Positions 50,999 through 59,349 of a stretch of DNA of 64,000 nt are shown here, one piece after another. Under the pieces are notes generated by a model. The model ran no database searches, was not told the DNA's origin, and saw only the letters and a program-made list of their open reading frames with translations. The first letter of the stretch is position 1; every line of letters starts with the position of its first letter. A program made the translations under genes and the position numbers. Origin of the DNA: Epilithonimonas zeae (GTDB lineage Bacteria > Bacteroidota > Bacteroidia > Flavobacteriales > Weeksellaceae); the NCBI RefSeq assembly GCF_900141765.1, contig NZ_FSRK01000002.1, forward strand, positions 310,001 through 374,000, in the 5' to 3' direction.

Positions 50999-51901
50999 AT
51001 GTCAAATATCGAGATGATAATCGAGGAAAGAGCAGCTGATATCGGCAATTTTTTGGTTGGCAGATTGTTGCCGTTTTCTCAGAAGAGAAGCATTGGACCA
51101 TTTGTGTTTATCGATCATATGGGACCGGCTGCGCTCAAGGATTATGAAAATATGGATGTTCCGCCGCATCCGCACATTGGACTTTCCACACTTACTTTTT
51201 TGTTTGAAGGAAGTATAATGCACAGAGATTCCATCGGCACAGAAATCGAAATCAAAGAAGGTGCTGTGAACTGGATGACTGCAGGAAAAGGCGTCGCTCA
51301 TTCCGAAAGAACGCCAGAATATCTTAGAACCACCGACAAACATCTTCACGGATTACAGATTTGGGTCGCACTTCCAAAAGAATTGGAAACTATGGAGCCA
51401 GAGTTTTTCCATATCAACAAAGAAGATATCCCAAGTTGGATAGATAATGGCATTAATTATAAATTAATCGCAGGCGAAATCCTTGGAAGAAAATCTCCTG
51501 TTCCGGCTTATTCGCCTCTTTACTTTTTGGAAGTGAAGAATACACTTCAGGAAGACAGAGAAATCATTCTTGGTGATTACCTTTTTGGAGAATCATCACT
51601 TTACATTCTGGAAGGAAACATCGAAAGCGAAGGCAACCTTTATAACCCAAAACATATTTTGATTGCGAAAGATTCCAAGCTTTGTCATTTTGTTTTGAAA
51701 CCAAATTCCACGGTTTACATCTTTGGCGGCGAGCCTTTTCCGGAACCAAGATATATCTACTGGAATTTCGTTGGAACTTCCAGAGAAATTATAGAAGATG
51801 CCAAAACAAGATGGCAGAACCACGAGTTTCCAAAAGTCATAAATGATGATGGTTATGTTCCGCTTCCGCCACAGAATAAAAATATTAAGCTGAAAGAATA
51901 A
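50999..51901 (+). CDS. Pirin family protein
   Basis: I start at the ATG at 50999 (300 residues), because the upstream open frame crosses the dispersed repeat. The N-terminal cupin has the pirin metal and catalytic motif: Phe-Ile-Asp-His-Met-Gly, then His-Pro-His-Ile-Gly-Leu-Ser-Thr-Leu-Thr-Phe-Leu-Phe, and the His-Ser-Glu motif in Val-Ala-His-Ser-Glu-Arg. The C-terminal cupin lacks clear metal ligands but keeps Phe-Gly-Gly-Glu-Pro. Some pirins are quercetin 2,3-dioxygenases, others act as regulators; which applies here is unknown. It is cytoplasmic. Confidence 0.93.
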   Translation: MSNIEMIIEERAADIGNFLVGRLLPFSQKRSIGPFVFIDHMGPAALKDYENMDVPPHPHIGLSTLTFLFEGSIMHRDSIGTEIEIKEGAVNWMTAGKGVAHSERTPEYLRTTDKHLHGLQIWVALPKELETMEPEFFHINKEDIPSWIDNGINYKLIAGEILGRKSPVPAYSPLYFLEVKNTLQEDREIILGDYLFGESSLYILEGNIESEGNLYNPKHILIAKDSKLCHFVLKPNSTVYIFGGEPFPEPRYIYWNFVGTSREIIEDAKTRWQNHEFPKVINDDGYVPLPPQNKNIKLKE

Positions 51902-51916
51902 ACTAATACAACAAAA

Positions 51917-51937
51917 AGCATCTGGATTCCAGATGCT
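51917..51937. terminator. Inverted repeat after pirin gene
   Basis: AGCATCTGGA and TCCAGATGCT form a near-perfect stem with almost no loop, 15 bases past the pirin stop. Only a weak T-run follows, so termination is probable rather than certain. Confidence 0.6.
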
Positions 51938-52006
51938 ATGTTTGATTAATATCTCTAAGTTTGCGCTTCTAATAAAAATTTAAAGTCAAGCATCGTCAAA
52001 ACGAAT

Positions 52007-53143
52007 ATGGATAAGTTCAGCTTTTTAGAAATCACTGCTTGCATTGGAATTTTCGTCATTCTATTTCTTGCCTTGTTTTTGCTGACTGTGAAAACGAAAC
52101 ATAAATTAGGAAACCGACTTTTCGCTTTTTTTCTTATCGGAAATGCCATAGATGCATTAAAATTTTTGATGCGAGAATTTCCGGTTAATTATATCAATCT
52201 CGAGGCATTTCGGTGGAGTTTTGTGTATTTGGTTCCGGCATTGTTTTACCTTTATGCATTATCCGTCTGCTATTCTAATTTCCGTTTAAAAAAGAAACAT
52301 GTATTGCATGCAATTCCATTCGTTGCGTACAATTTGTATCTGATGTGGGGAATTTATTTTGTAGACAGACCTTCTAAAATACAGTTTATTAACGGCATGA
52401 ATGATATGCCTTTGATGCAGTTTTTTCAGTTTCTTTTTGAATTTATGTTTCAAGTTTATTTCATCGCGTCATTTTTGGTGATTAGAAAATCTAAAACGGT
52501 TTATCTTCAAAATTATACGAATCCAAATATTTCTGTACTCAATGCCCTACATAAAATAACAATTCTCTACTACTTTTTGCATTTCATAGTTCTTGTAAGA
52601 TGGTTGGTCACTTTTATCTTTGGTTCAGGCGAAATTCGGGTATGGGTTGTAACACTTGATGGGTTTGCATTTTTAATTTGTACTTGTTGGTATTTATTTA
52701 TTGCACTAAACAATCCGGAATTTTTTCGAGGTGTAAATTCACAGTTAAAAGTTATTGAAGAAATTATCCCGAAACAAAAGTCTTCTCCTATAGTTGATGA
52801 CGAAAAAAATAGACAAATAGAATCTTTAAAAGATTTTATGATTAAAAACGAGCCTTATCTGGATTCATCGTTGACGATTCAGGATTTGGCAGAGCAGGTG
52901 AAAATGCCGGTTAAAGATTTATCGGCTTTGATTAATCTGTATATGAACAAACATTTTTTTGATTTCATTAATGAATATCGAATCGAAAAAGCGAAAGAAA
53001 TATTGAAAGATTCTTCACAAAAAGACCTGACAATTCTGGAAATTCTCTATCAGGTTGGTTTCAATTCTAAATCTTCATTCAGCACTTCTTTTAAAAAACA
53101 CACCGGAAAAACGCCTACGGAATTTCGGAAAAATTCATTTTAA
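52007..53143 (+). CDS. Membrane-anchored AraC-type regulator (seven-helix N-domain)
   Basis: This is a 378-residue protein. Residues 1-235 contain about seven transmembrane helices. The C-terminal ~100 residues (about 275-378) form an AraC-type double helix-turn-helix: Leu-Thr-Ile-Gln-Asp-Leu-Ala-Glu-Gln-Val-Lys-Met, Phe-Asp-Phe-Ile-Asn-Glu-Tyr-Arg-Ile-Glu-Lys-Ala, Val-Gly-Phe-Asn-Ser-Lys-Ser-Ser-Phe-Ser-Thr-Ser-Phe-Lys-Lys and Gly-Lys-Thr-Pro-Thr-Glu-Phe-Arg. The signal is presumably sensed in the membrane. It directly precedes the three serine hydrolase genes with a ~100-base gap, suggesting it controls them (inference). Confidence 0.9.
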   Translation: MDKFSFLEITACIGIFVILFLALFLLTVKTKHKLGNRLFAFFLIGNAIDALKFLMREFPVNYINLEAFRWSFVYLVPALFYLYALSVCYSNFRLKKKHVLHAIPFVAYNLYLMWGIYFVDRPSKIQFINGMNDMPLMQFFQFLFEFMFQVYFIASFLVIRKSKTVYLQNYTNPNISVLNALHKITILYYFLHFIVLVRWLVTFIFGSGEIRVWVVTLDGFAFLICTCWYLFIALNNPEFFRGVNSQLKVIEEIIPKQKSSPIVDDEKNRQIESLKDFMIKNEPYLDSSLTIQDLAEQVKMPVKDLSALINLYMNKHFFDFINEYRIEKAKEILKDSSQKDLTILEILYQVGFNSKSSFSTSFKKHTGKTPTEFRKNSF

Positions 53144-53244
53144 GCATCGAATTTATTGAAAAATGAGTTCGACTTTTTTTAATCGGTCGTGTATTCAAGC
53201 ATTCTGGCGCATCTTTGCATCAAATTATAAAATCAAAATCGATT

Positions 53245-54741
53245 ATGAAAAATTTTCTGTTTGCATTTTTGGTGCTTTCATCACTAAATATTTTTGCGCA
53301 AAAAAACGTATCCAATTCAAATAAAGAAAAAGCAAAGAAAATTGATTTGATAATTAATAAATATCACGATTACAATCTTTTTAATGGAAGTGCGTTGGTT
53401 GTTCAAAACGGCGAAATTGTATTGCAGAAAAATTATGGAAAAGCAGATAAGAGCTGGAATATTGATGCAACTTCTGACACCAAATTCAGAATTGGTTCCG
53501 TAACGAAACAATTTACAGCAATGCTGATTATGCGGTTAAAACAAGAAGGAAAAATCAAACTTGATGATAAAATCAGCGATTATCTGCCTTGGTTTAGCAA
53601 AACGGTTGGAAGCAAAATTACCATTCATCAATTATTAACACATACTTCCGGCTTACCGAATTACACCGACTTTCCTGATTTTAAAACAAAAATGGTTTTC
53701 GAAAATTTGTCGGGAAAAGATTTTGCAGTTAAATATTTCAAAGATAATCTGGGATTTGAGTCTGGAACTAAACAGAATTATTGTAACACCGGATATTATT
53801 TGCTGGGATTAATTATCGAAGAAATTACCAAAAAACCTTACGAAGAAGTTCTGAAGGAAAAAATATTTGATGTCATAGGAATGAAAAATACTGGCATTGA
53901 AAATCCGAAAGAAATCATTTCAAATTATGCCCAAGGTTATGATTTTGATTACGATGGCTATCAAAAAACAGATTACATTAATATCAAAACTGCTGTATTT
54001 TCTGCCGGTGGAATGTATAGCACGGCAAATGATATGCGAAAATGGGATGATGCTTTGTACACGAATATTTTGTTAAATGAGGAGAACAAAAAAATATATT
54101 TCACGCCAAATTTAGGCAATTACGCTTACGGTTTGGTTGTTCAAAAACATCAGAATTTTCTAAGTTCGGGAAAAGAGATTACAACAATGGCGCACAGTGG
54201 CGGAATCAACGGTTTTTCCTGCAATATTGCTAGAATTCCAGAGGATAAAATTTATGTGATTTTGCTTGATAATACCAGAGCTGGTAAAAGAGGCGGACAA
54301 TTAGAAGCTATTATTGATGATGTTTTCGGGATTTTATATAATGCAAAAGTTGATGTACCGAAACCATTAATCATCTTTGAAGTTTATAAAAAAATGAAAT
54401 CGGAGTCTGTAGAAATAGGAATTGAGTATTTGAAAGACTTAAAGAAAAACAAATTCGATTCTTACAATTTCAATGGTTTTGAAAATGAACTCAATAGATT
54501 GGCGTACAAATTTTTAGGCGAAGGAAAACCTGATGATGCTTTGAAAATCATTGATTATGCGGTTTCAGAATTTCCAAAATCATCTAACATTTATGATACG
54601 CGGGGCGAAATTTATTTCATTAAAAAAGATTACAACGCTTCCAAAAAGGATTATCAGAAAACGTTGGAATTGAATCCCAATAACGATAATGCCAAAGAAA
54701 TGCTTTCAAAAATCAATCAAATCCTGTCTCCAAAAAATTAA
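53245..54741 (+). CDS. Exported serine hydrolase (beta-lactamase class C-like) with C-terminal TPR, copy 1
   Basis: I start at the ATG at 53245, where a signal peptide begins (Asn-Ile-Phe-Ala-Gln cleavage near residue 19); the 10 codons upstream are not signal-like. The 498-residue enzyme has S85-x-x-K88 (Ser-Val-Thr-Lys), Y179-Cys-N181 and H317-Ser-Gly-Gly, a complete class C-type active site. Related enzymes are D-Ala-D-Ala carboxypeptidases, esterases or D-aminopeptidases. Residues about 410-495 are a TPR-like tail. It is periplasmic. It is followed 5 bases later by copy 2. Confidence 0.9.
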   Translation: MKNFLFAFLVLSSLNIFAQKNVSNSNKEKAKKIDLIINKYHDYNLFNGSALVVQNGEIVLQKNYGKADKSWNIDATSDTKFRIGSVTKQFTAMLIMRLKQEGKIKLDDKISDYLPWFSKTVGSKITIHQLLTHTSGLPNYTDFPDFKTKMVFENLSGKDFAVKYFKDNLGFESGTKQNYCNTGYYLLGLIIEEITKKPYEEVLKEKIFDVIGMKNTGIENPKEIISNYAQGYDFDYDGYQKTDYINIKTAVFSAGGMYSTANDMRKWDDALYTNILLNEENKKIYFTPNLGNYAYGLVVQKHQNFLSSGKEITTMAHSGGINGFSCNIARIPEDKIYVILLDNTRAGKRGGQLEAIIDDVFGILYNAKVDVPKPLIIFEVYKKMKSESVEIGIEYLKDLKKNKFDSYNFNGFENELNRLAYKFLGEGKPDDALKIIDYAVSEFPKSSNIYDTRGEIYFIKKDYNASKKDYQKTLELNPNNDNAKEMLSKINQILSPKN

Positions 54742-54746
54742 TTAAA

Positions 54747-56183
54747 ATGAAAAAACGATTTTTCTTATTATTACTAACTGTTTTATTTACAAATACGCTT
54801 TCTGCCCAAGAATTAAATAGTCCAAAAGAAACAAAAAAGGTACATCAAAATTCGACTGAACAAAAATCAGAAATCAATCAAATTGATTCCTTAATGGCAA
54901 AATCTTACGAAAGAGGTTTGTTCAATGGTAATGTCCTTATTTCTAAAAATAATAAAATCATCTATCAAAAATCATTTGGTTTTACTGATGAAACGAGACA
55001 AACAGCTCTAACTGATAAATCAATATTTAACATTGGTTCTATTGCAAAGGAGTTCAATGCTGTCGCAATAATGATTTTAGTTGAGCGTGGTCTTCTTAAT
55101 CTTGATGACCCGATTTCAAAATTTAATTTAGGCTTGCCTAAATGGTCAGAAAAAGTCACCATTCGACATTTGATAAATTACGCCAGCGGAATTCCTAAAA
55201 TAGAGTCGGGGCTAAATCCGGTAAGTGATGCAGATGCGTGGAAGATTTTGAGAAGCAGTGATAATTTATTGTTTGAACCTGGAACAAGTTACAAATACGA
55301 TAACGGCAATGTATTTTTGCAAAGAAGAATCATTGAGAAGATAACTGGAGTATCATTTCAAGAATTTGTCATTAAAAATATTGTTAAACCATTGAAAATG
55401 ACCAATTCGGCATTTGACCCAAAATTTGGTTATAAAAACCGAACATCTTGTTATGATATGGACAATGTCCGATGTCCAGAAATGAATTTCATTAGTGGAT
55501 GGCTTTGGGTAGATATCAATGATTTATATAAATGGATTGAAGCGATGAACTCTAATCGTTTAATATCCAAAGAATCCTTTCAAACACTTTTGAATAATCC
55601 ATACGCAAAAGATGAAGGTGGTTCACTTGGAAGATACTTTGAAAAAGAAGAACTACAAAGACACAATGGTGTATCGTATAAATTTGAATCCATCTTTTTA
55701 AACGATTTTAAAAATAATATTACAATAATTCTAGTGTCCAATAATCTAAATAGAGTTTGGGATTTAGGGTATACTATTCACAATTTAATGTTAGGAAAAG
55801 ATTATGAAATCCCTAAAAAATCTGTTTATCAAGCGATAAGAAAGGAATCGCTCTACGACATAAATACAGCGATAGAGATATACTATTTACTCAAGAAAAA
55901 TTCTAAAAATGAATATAGCTTTGAAAACCCAGGTGAACTTAATAAATTAGGATATGAATTATTAAGAGGCGGTAAAAATAATGAGTCAATAGAAATATTT
56001 AAATTGGCTACAAAAGAGTTTCCTAAAGAAGCCAATCTATTCGATAGTTTAGGAGAAGCCTATTTTACAAATAAGCAATACGATTTAGCATTAGATAGCT
56101 ATTACAAAGCAATCAGTCTTGGTGGAACCAACGGTAATGCGGAAAAAATGATAGAAAAAATCGGGAAGGAAATGGGTAAGTAA
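54747..56183 (+). CDS. Exported serine hydrolase-like protein with TPR, copy 2 (altered HxG)
   Basis: This 478-residue paralogue has a signal peptide (residues 1-21, Ser-Ala-Gln). S98-Ile-Ala-K101 and Y184-Asp-N186 are present, but the third motif is H306-Asn-Gly-Val instead of His-Ser-Gly-Gly. Activity may be changed or lost. Conserved TPR-like repeats follow (about 400-475, Phe-Pro-Lys-Glu-Ala-Asn-Leu-Phe-Asp-Ser-Leu-Gly-Glu-Ala-Tyr). It looks more AT-rich by eye than its neighbours, perhaps from separate acquisition. It is 5 bases behind copy 1 and 66 bases before copy 3. Confidence 0.88.
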   Translation: MKKRFFLLLLTVLFTNTLSAQELNSPKETKKVHQNSTEQKSEINQIDSLMAKSYERGLFNGNVLISKNNKIIYQKSFGFTDETRQTALTDKSIFNIGSIAKEFNAVAIMILVERGLLNLDDPISKFNLGLPKWSEKVTIRHLINYASGIPKIESGLNPVSDADAWKILRSSDNLLFEPGTSYKYDNGNVFLQRRIIEKITGVSFQEFVIKNIVKPLKMTNSAFDPKFGYKNRTSCYDMDNVRCPEMNFISGWLWVDINDLYKWIEAMNSNRLISKESFQTLLNNPYAKDEGGSLGRYFEKEELQRHNGVSYKFESIFLNDFKNNITIILVSNNLNRVWDLGYTIHNLMLGKDYEIPKKSVYQAIRKESLYDINTAIEIYYLLKKNSKNEYSFENPGELNKLGYELLRGGKNNESIEIFKLATKEFPKEANLFDSLGEAYFTNKQYDLALDSYYKAISLGGTNGNAEKMIEKIGKEMGK

Positions 56184-56249
56184 TACCTACCCGAATGTAA
56201 TAAACATTTTTCTGAGTTGTCTTATTAATTAGAAATCAATTATTTATAT

Positions 56250-57755
56250 ATGAAAAAACTAAATCTAATCCTGCTGCTTTCTTTATCATTGAATGTTTTT
56301 GCGCAGAATGTAAAGGATAAAATAAAATCATTCGAAGACAACCTGCTAAGTTGGGATAAAACGAAAACAAAAAAATGGACTCTAAAAGAAAGAATGGCTT
56401 TCTACAATATGAATGCGGTAAGCATTGCGGTCATCAAAGATTATAAGGTAGAATGGTCAAAAGCTTATGGTTATGCAGACGTTGCTGAAAATAGAAAAGC
56501 AACCCCGCAAACACTGTTTCAGGCTGCGTCTATTAGCAAGTCTATTAATAGTCTTGGCCAGCTAAAATTGGTGGAACAGGGAAAATTAGGTTTGGACGAT
56601 GATATCAATAATTATTTAAAAAGCTGGAAATTTCCATATGATTCTGTTTCAAAAGGGAAAAAAATTTCTATTGCAAATCTGTTGAGTCATAAAGCAGGTT
56701 TGTCTGTTCACGGTTTCGGAGGGTATCAAAAAGGAAAAGAATTACCTACCATAATACAAATTCTCGATGGACAAAAACCAGCCAATTCCCCTGCGGTTAG
56801 GTCTGTATTTGAGCCTGGTACAAAGTTTCAGTATTCAGGCGGCGGAACGACAATTTCACAATTAATTCTTGAAAATACTACAGGAGAAAAGTATGAAGAT
56901 TATATGTGGAAAAATGTTTTAACTCCATTAGGAATGAACGAAAGTTCTTACAATCAACCACCTTCTCAGGATAAAGAAAAATTACTTGCAACGGCTTATA
57001 ACAACGGAAAAGAAGTAAAGGGCAAATATCACATCTATCCTGAAAAAGCAGCGGCTGGTTTATGGACCAACCCAAATGATCTGGCAAAATATATCATTGA
57101 AACACAATTGTCATTATTAGGGAAATCAAATAAAGTCTTATCAAAAGAAATGTCTGTAAAGAGAGTTGAGAACAATTATGGTGTATTTCTGAATGATTTC
57201 AAAGACACAAAATATTTTGCGCACAGTGGTGGAAACGAAGGTTTTGTTTGCTATTATATTGGAAGTGTTGAAGACGGAAACGGTCTGGTTGTAATGACTA
57301 ACGGTAATAATTTTAAATTAATCGATGAAATCCTTTTAAGTATTGCCAGTTTGAACCAATGGAAAAATTACCCAATTGAACCTCAAAAAGAATCCATTGC
57401 CTTAACGATTAGAAAAGAATGTTTAAAAAATGTTGACAAAGGAATTGCGTTGTACAAAGAATTAAAAAGAACGAAGCCGAACGACTACAATTTTTCCAAT
57501 GAAAATGAACTCAATGAATTAGGATATGAATTTTTGAGAGATAATCAATTAGACACAGCACTTAAGATTTTTGATCTGAATGTGAATGAGTTTCCAAAAT
57601 CGGGTAATGTATATGACAGTCGTGGTGAAGCTTATTTTAATAAAAAAGAATATGCGTTGTCAAAAAAGGATTATCAGAAATCATTGGAACTTGATCCTGC
57701 CAATCACAATGCGAAAGAAATGGTTTTGAAAATAGAGCGAGAAATAGGGAAGTAA
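56250..57755 (+). CDS. Exported serine hydrolase with C-terminal TPR, copy 3
   Basis: This 501-residue paralogue has a signal peptide (residues 1-19, Val-Phe-Ala-Gln). S94-Ile-Ser-K97 and H325-Ser-Gly-Gly are intact; the Tyr motif is Y195-Ser-Gly-Gly-Gly, a known class C-family variant that lacks Asn. It shares the Asn-Glu-Leu-Gly-Tyr-Glu-Phe-Leu and Phe-Pro-Lys-Ser-Gly-Asn-Val-Tyr-Asp-Ser-Arg-Gly-Glu TPR units with copies 1 and 2. The shared C-tail indicates duplication of one ancestor. It ends in a strong terminator. Confidence 0.9.
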   Translation: MKKLNLILLLSLSLNVFAQNVKDKIKSFEDNLLSWDKTKTKKWTLKERMAFYNMNAVSIAVIKDYKVEWSKAYGYADVAENRKATPQTLFQAASISKSINSLGQLKLVEQGKLGLDDDINNYLKSWKFPYDSVSKGKKISIANLLSHKAGLSVHGFGGYQKGKELPTIIQILDGQKPANSPAVRSVFEPGTKFQYSGGGTTISQLILENTTGEKYEDYMWKNVLTPLGMNESSYNQPPSQDKEKLLATAYNNGKEVKGKYHIYPEKAAAGLWTNPNDLAKYIIETQLSLLGKSNKVLSKEMSVKRVENNYGVFLNDFKDTKYFAHSGGNEGFVCYYIGSVEDGNGLVVMTNGNNFKLIDEILLSIASLNQWKNYPIEPQKESIALTIRKECLKNVDKGIALYKELKRTKPNDYNFSNENELNELGYEFLRDNQLDTALKIFDLNVNEFPKSGNVYDSRGEAYFNKKEYALSKKDYQKSLELDPANHNAKEMVLKIEREIGK

Positions 57756-57777
57756 AATTGCCCACTTAGTAAAAACA

Positions 57778-57810
57778 AAAAAGCATTCCAGAATATCCGG
57801 AATGCTTTTT
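57778..57810. terminator. Bidirectional terminator after hydrolase cluster
   Basis: AAAAAGCATTCC pairs with GGAATGCTTTTT around an AGAATATCC-like loop. It lies between convergent stops at 57755 and 57830. Confidence 0.9.
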
Positions 57811-57829
57811 TATTAAGTTGTGATTGAGT

Positions 57830-58252
57830 TTAGAAAGAATAAGAAACACCGAAACTTCCATTGTTTCCGGCTTCTATAAAAGCACCCCAGTTTTCTGTGA
57901 AAAAATATCTTGCACCAAGATAAACGCCCAAACCGAAGTTTCTGCCGGCTACACCGACATTTAAACCAGGATAAATATCAATTTCTGAAGGTAAAGCCAA
58001 GGCTTCCTGCAAGTGGAATCCGATACGTCCAAAAACAAAAGGATTGTCTTCGTCTTCATTAAAATAAACGTTCGCACCACCACCAACAGAGATGAGGTTA
58101 GAAAGTCCATAATCATAACTTGCAGTAGGTCCGGTTCCAAATCCCCAAACATTGATTCCGGCTTGTGCCTTTTGGTCGCCGGCACCTTTCCAAGCCTGTG
58201 CAGAAGACAAAACGCCAGCCAACAAACCGATGGTCAATAGCAATTTTTTCAT
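57830..58252 (-). CDS. Small outer-membrane-barrel-like protein (DUF6646-like)
   Basis: This 140-residue protein has a signal peptide (Val-Leu-Ser-Ser-Ala-Gln-Ala, residue 20) and a Gly-rich body of alternating polar/hydrophobic strands. It includes Ala-Trp-Lys-Gly-Ala-Gly-Asp-Gln-Lys, Ala-Ser-Tyr-Asp-Tyr-Gly-Leu and Tyr-Leu-Gly-Ala-Arg-Tyr-Phe-Phe, and ends in Val-Ser-Tyr-Ser-Phe. A terminal Phe and beta pattern suit a small outer-membrane barrel. I think it matches the DUF6646 type of Flavobacteriia, from memory. Function unknown. Confidence 0.75.
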   Translation of the reverse strand: MKKLLLTIGLLAGVLSSAQAWKGAGDQKAQAGINVWGFGTGPTASYDYGLSNLISVGGGANVYFNEDEDNPFVFGRIGFHLQEALALPSEIDIYPGLNVGVAGRNFGLGVYLGARYFFTENWGAFIEAGNNGSFGVSYSF

Positions 58253-58332
58253 AATTTATCGATTGAATTTAAAATGGTTTTCCATATCAAAAATAAAACC
58301 ACTATCTAAAAAACGACCGTTATATTATTTTA

Positions 58333-59349
58333 TTATTCTGGATCTTTTCTGCTTTGATTGCCAAAAGACATCAACAGATAAAACAAAAATGGCAGAATGA
58401 AAATACTTCCCAGAAGAAGAGCCCAGCCAAGAGCTTCAATAGTTTTCGGCGCCGCACTTTCATCAAACAAAGAAAGATGACCGCCGTTGGCAAAAAGAAT
58501 AATATTAGGATTGTGTTGATAAGTAGCAGCAACCAGAATCATTATAATCTGAAATCCGCCATAAATCCTAACCAACAAAAAATGACCTTTTTTAATGGCC
58601 TCGTTGGTAAACAATAAACTGATTGTTGCCAATGTGATGGCGATAATTCCCAAAGCTTTTGAGAAAATCCATTTCAATAATGGAATATCAGAATAATGAG
58701 CACTTACGAAAACTAAAACTCCCGTCACTACAACATAAATAGCTGTTTCTCTTGCCTTTTTTTTCATAATTGGCAGCGCATCACTGAATCTCGCTTCGTG
58801 AAGAGAAAACAATGAAGCCAGATAAGCACAAAGTGAAACGGTGAAAAATCCCACACAAACCCCGAAAGGATTCAGCCAACTGAAAATGTAAAGACTCAGA
58901 AAATCTTTTGCTTCAGTATCAATTGAGCCAGAAATAGTTGCCGCTGCAATAATTCCTAAAAAAAATGGCGTCAACAGACTGGAGTAATAGAAAATTTGTG
59001 TGTAAATTTTTTGCCAGTTATCTTCTACAGCATCATAATTTCTGAATGTAAAAGCCGTTCCTCTTGCAATAATCCCAATGAGCATCAGAACCAGAGGAAT
59101 ATGAAGATAAGTCGAAACTGTTGTGTAAATCGTAGGAAATCCAACAAATAAAATCACGACAGCAATAATCAGCCACATATGATTCGCTTCCCAAATTGGT
59201 GCGATGGATTTGGACATTATCTTTTTCGTTTGGTTACGATAAGATTTTTTGGAAAATAGTTCGATAATCCCTGCTCCGAAATCTGCGCCACCCGTAATCA
59301 CATACAAACAAATTGAAACCCAGAGAAATGCAATAACTACGTAAATCAT
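58333..59349 (-). CDS. cydB: Cytochrome bd ubiquinol oxidase subunit II
   Basis: CydB is the heme-free structural partner of CydA in the bd oxidase, which oxidises quinol and reduces O2 at high affinity. The 338-residue protein has about nine membrane helices and the start Thr-Gly-Gly-Ala-Asp-Phe-Gly-Ala-Gly-Ile (about 19-28). It also has Trp-Glu-Ala-Asn-His-Met-Trp-Leu and Gly-Thr-Ala-Phe-Thr-Phe-Arg-Asn-Tyr-Asp, as in the family. Its ATG overlaps the cydA stop by one base, so translation is coupled. No cydX or cydCD is seen here. Confidence 0.95.
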   Translation of the reverse strand: MIYVVIAFLWVSICLYVITGGADFGAGIIELFSKKSYRNQTKKIMSKSIAPIWEANHMWLIIAVVILFVGFPTIYTTVSTYLHIPLVLMLIGIIARGTAFTFRNYDAVEDNWQKIYTQIFYYSSLLTPFFLGIIAAATISGSIDTEAKDFLSLYIFSWLNPFGVCVGFFTVSLCAYLASLFSLHEARFSDALPIMKKKARETAIYVVVTGVLVFVSAHYSDIPLLKWIFSKALGIIAITLATISLLFTNEAIKKGHFLLVRIYGGFQIIMILVAATYQHNPNIILFANGGHLSLFDESAAPKTIEALGWALLLGSIFILPFLFYLLMSFGNQSRKDPE

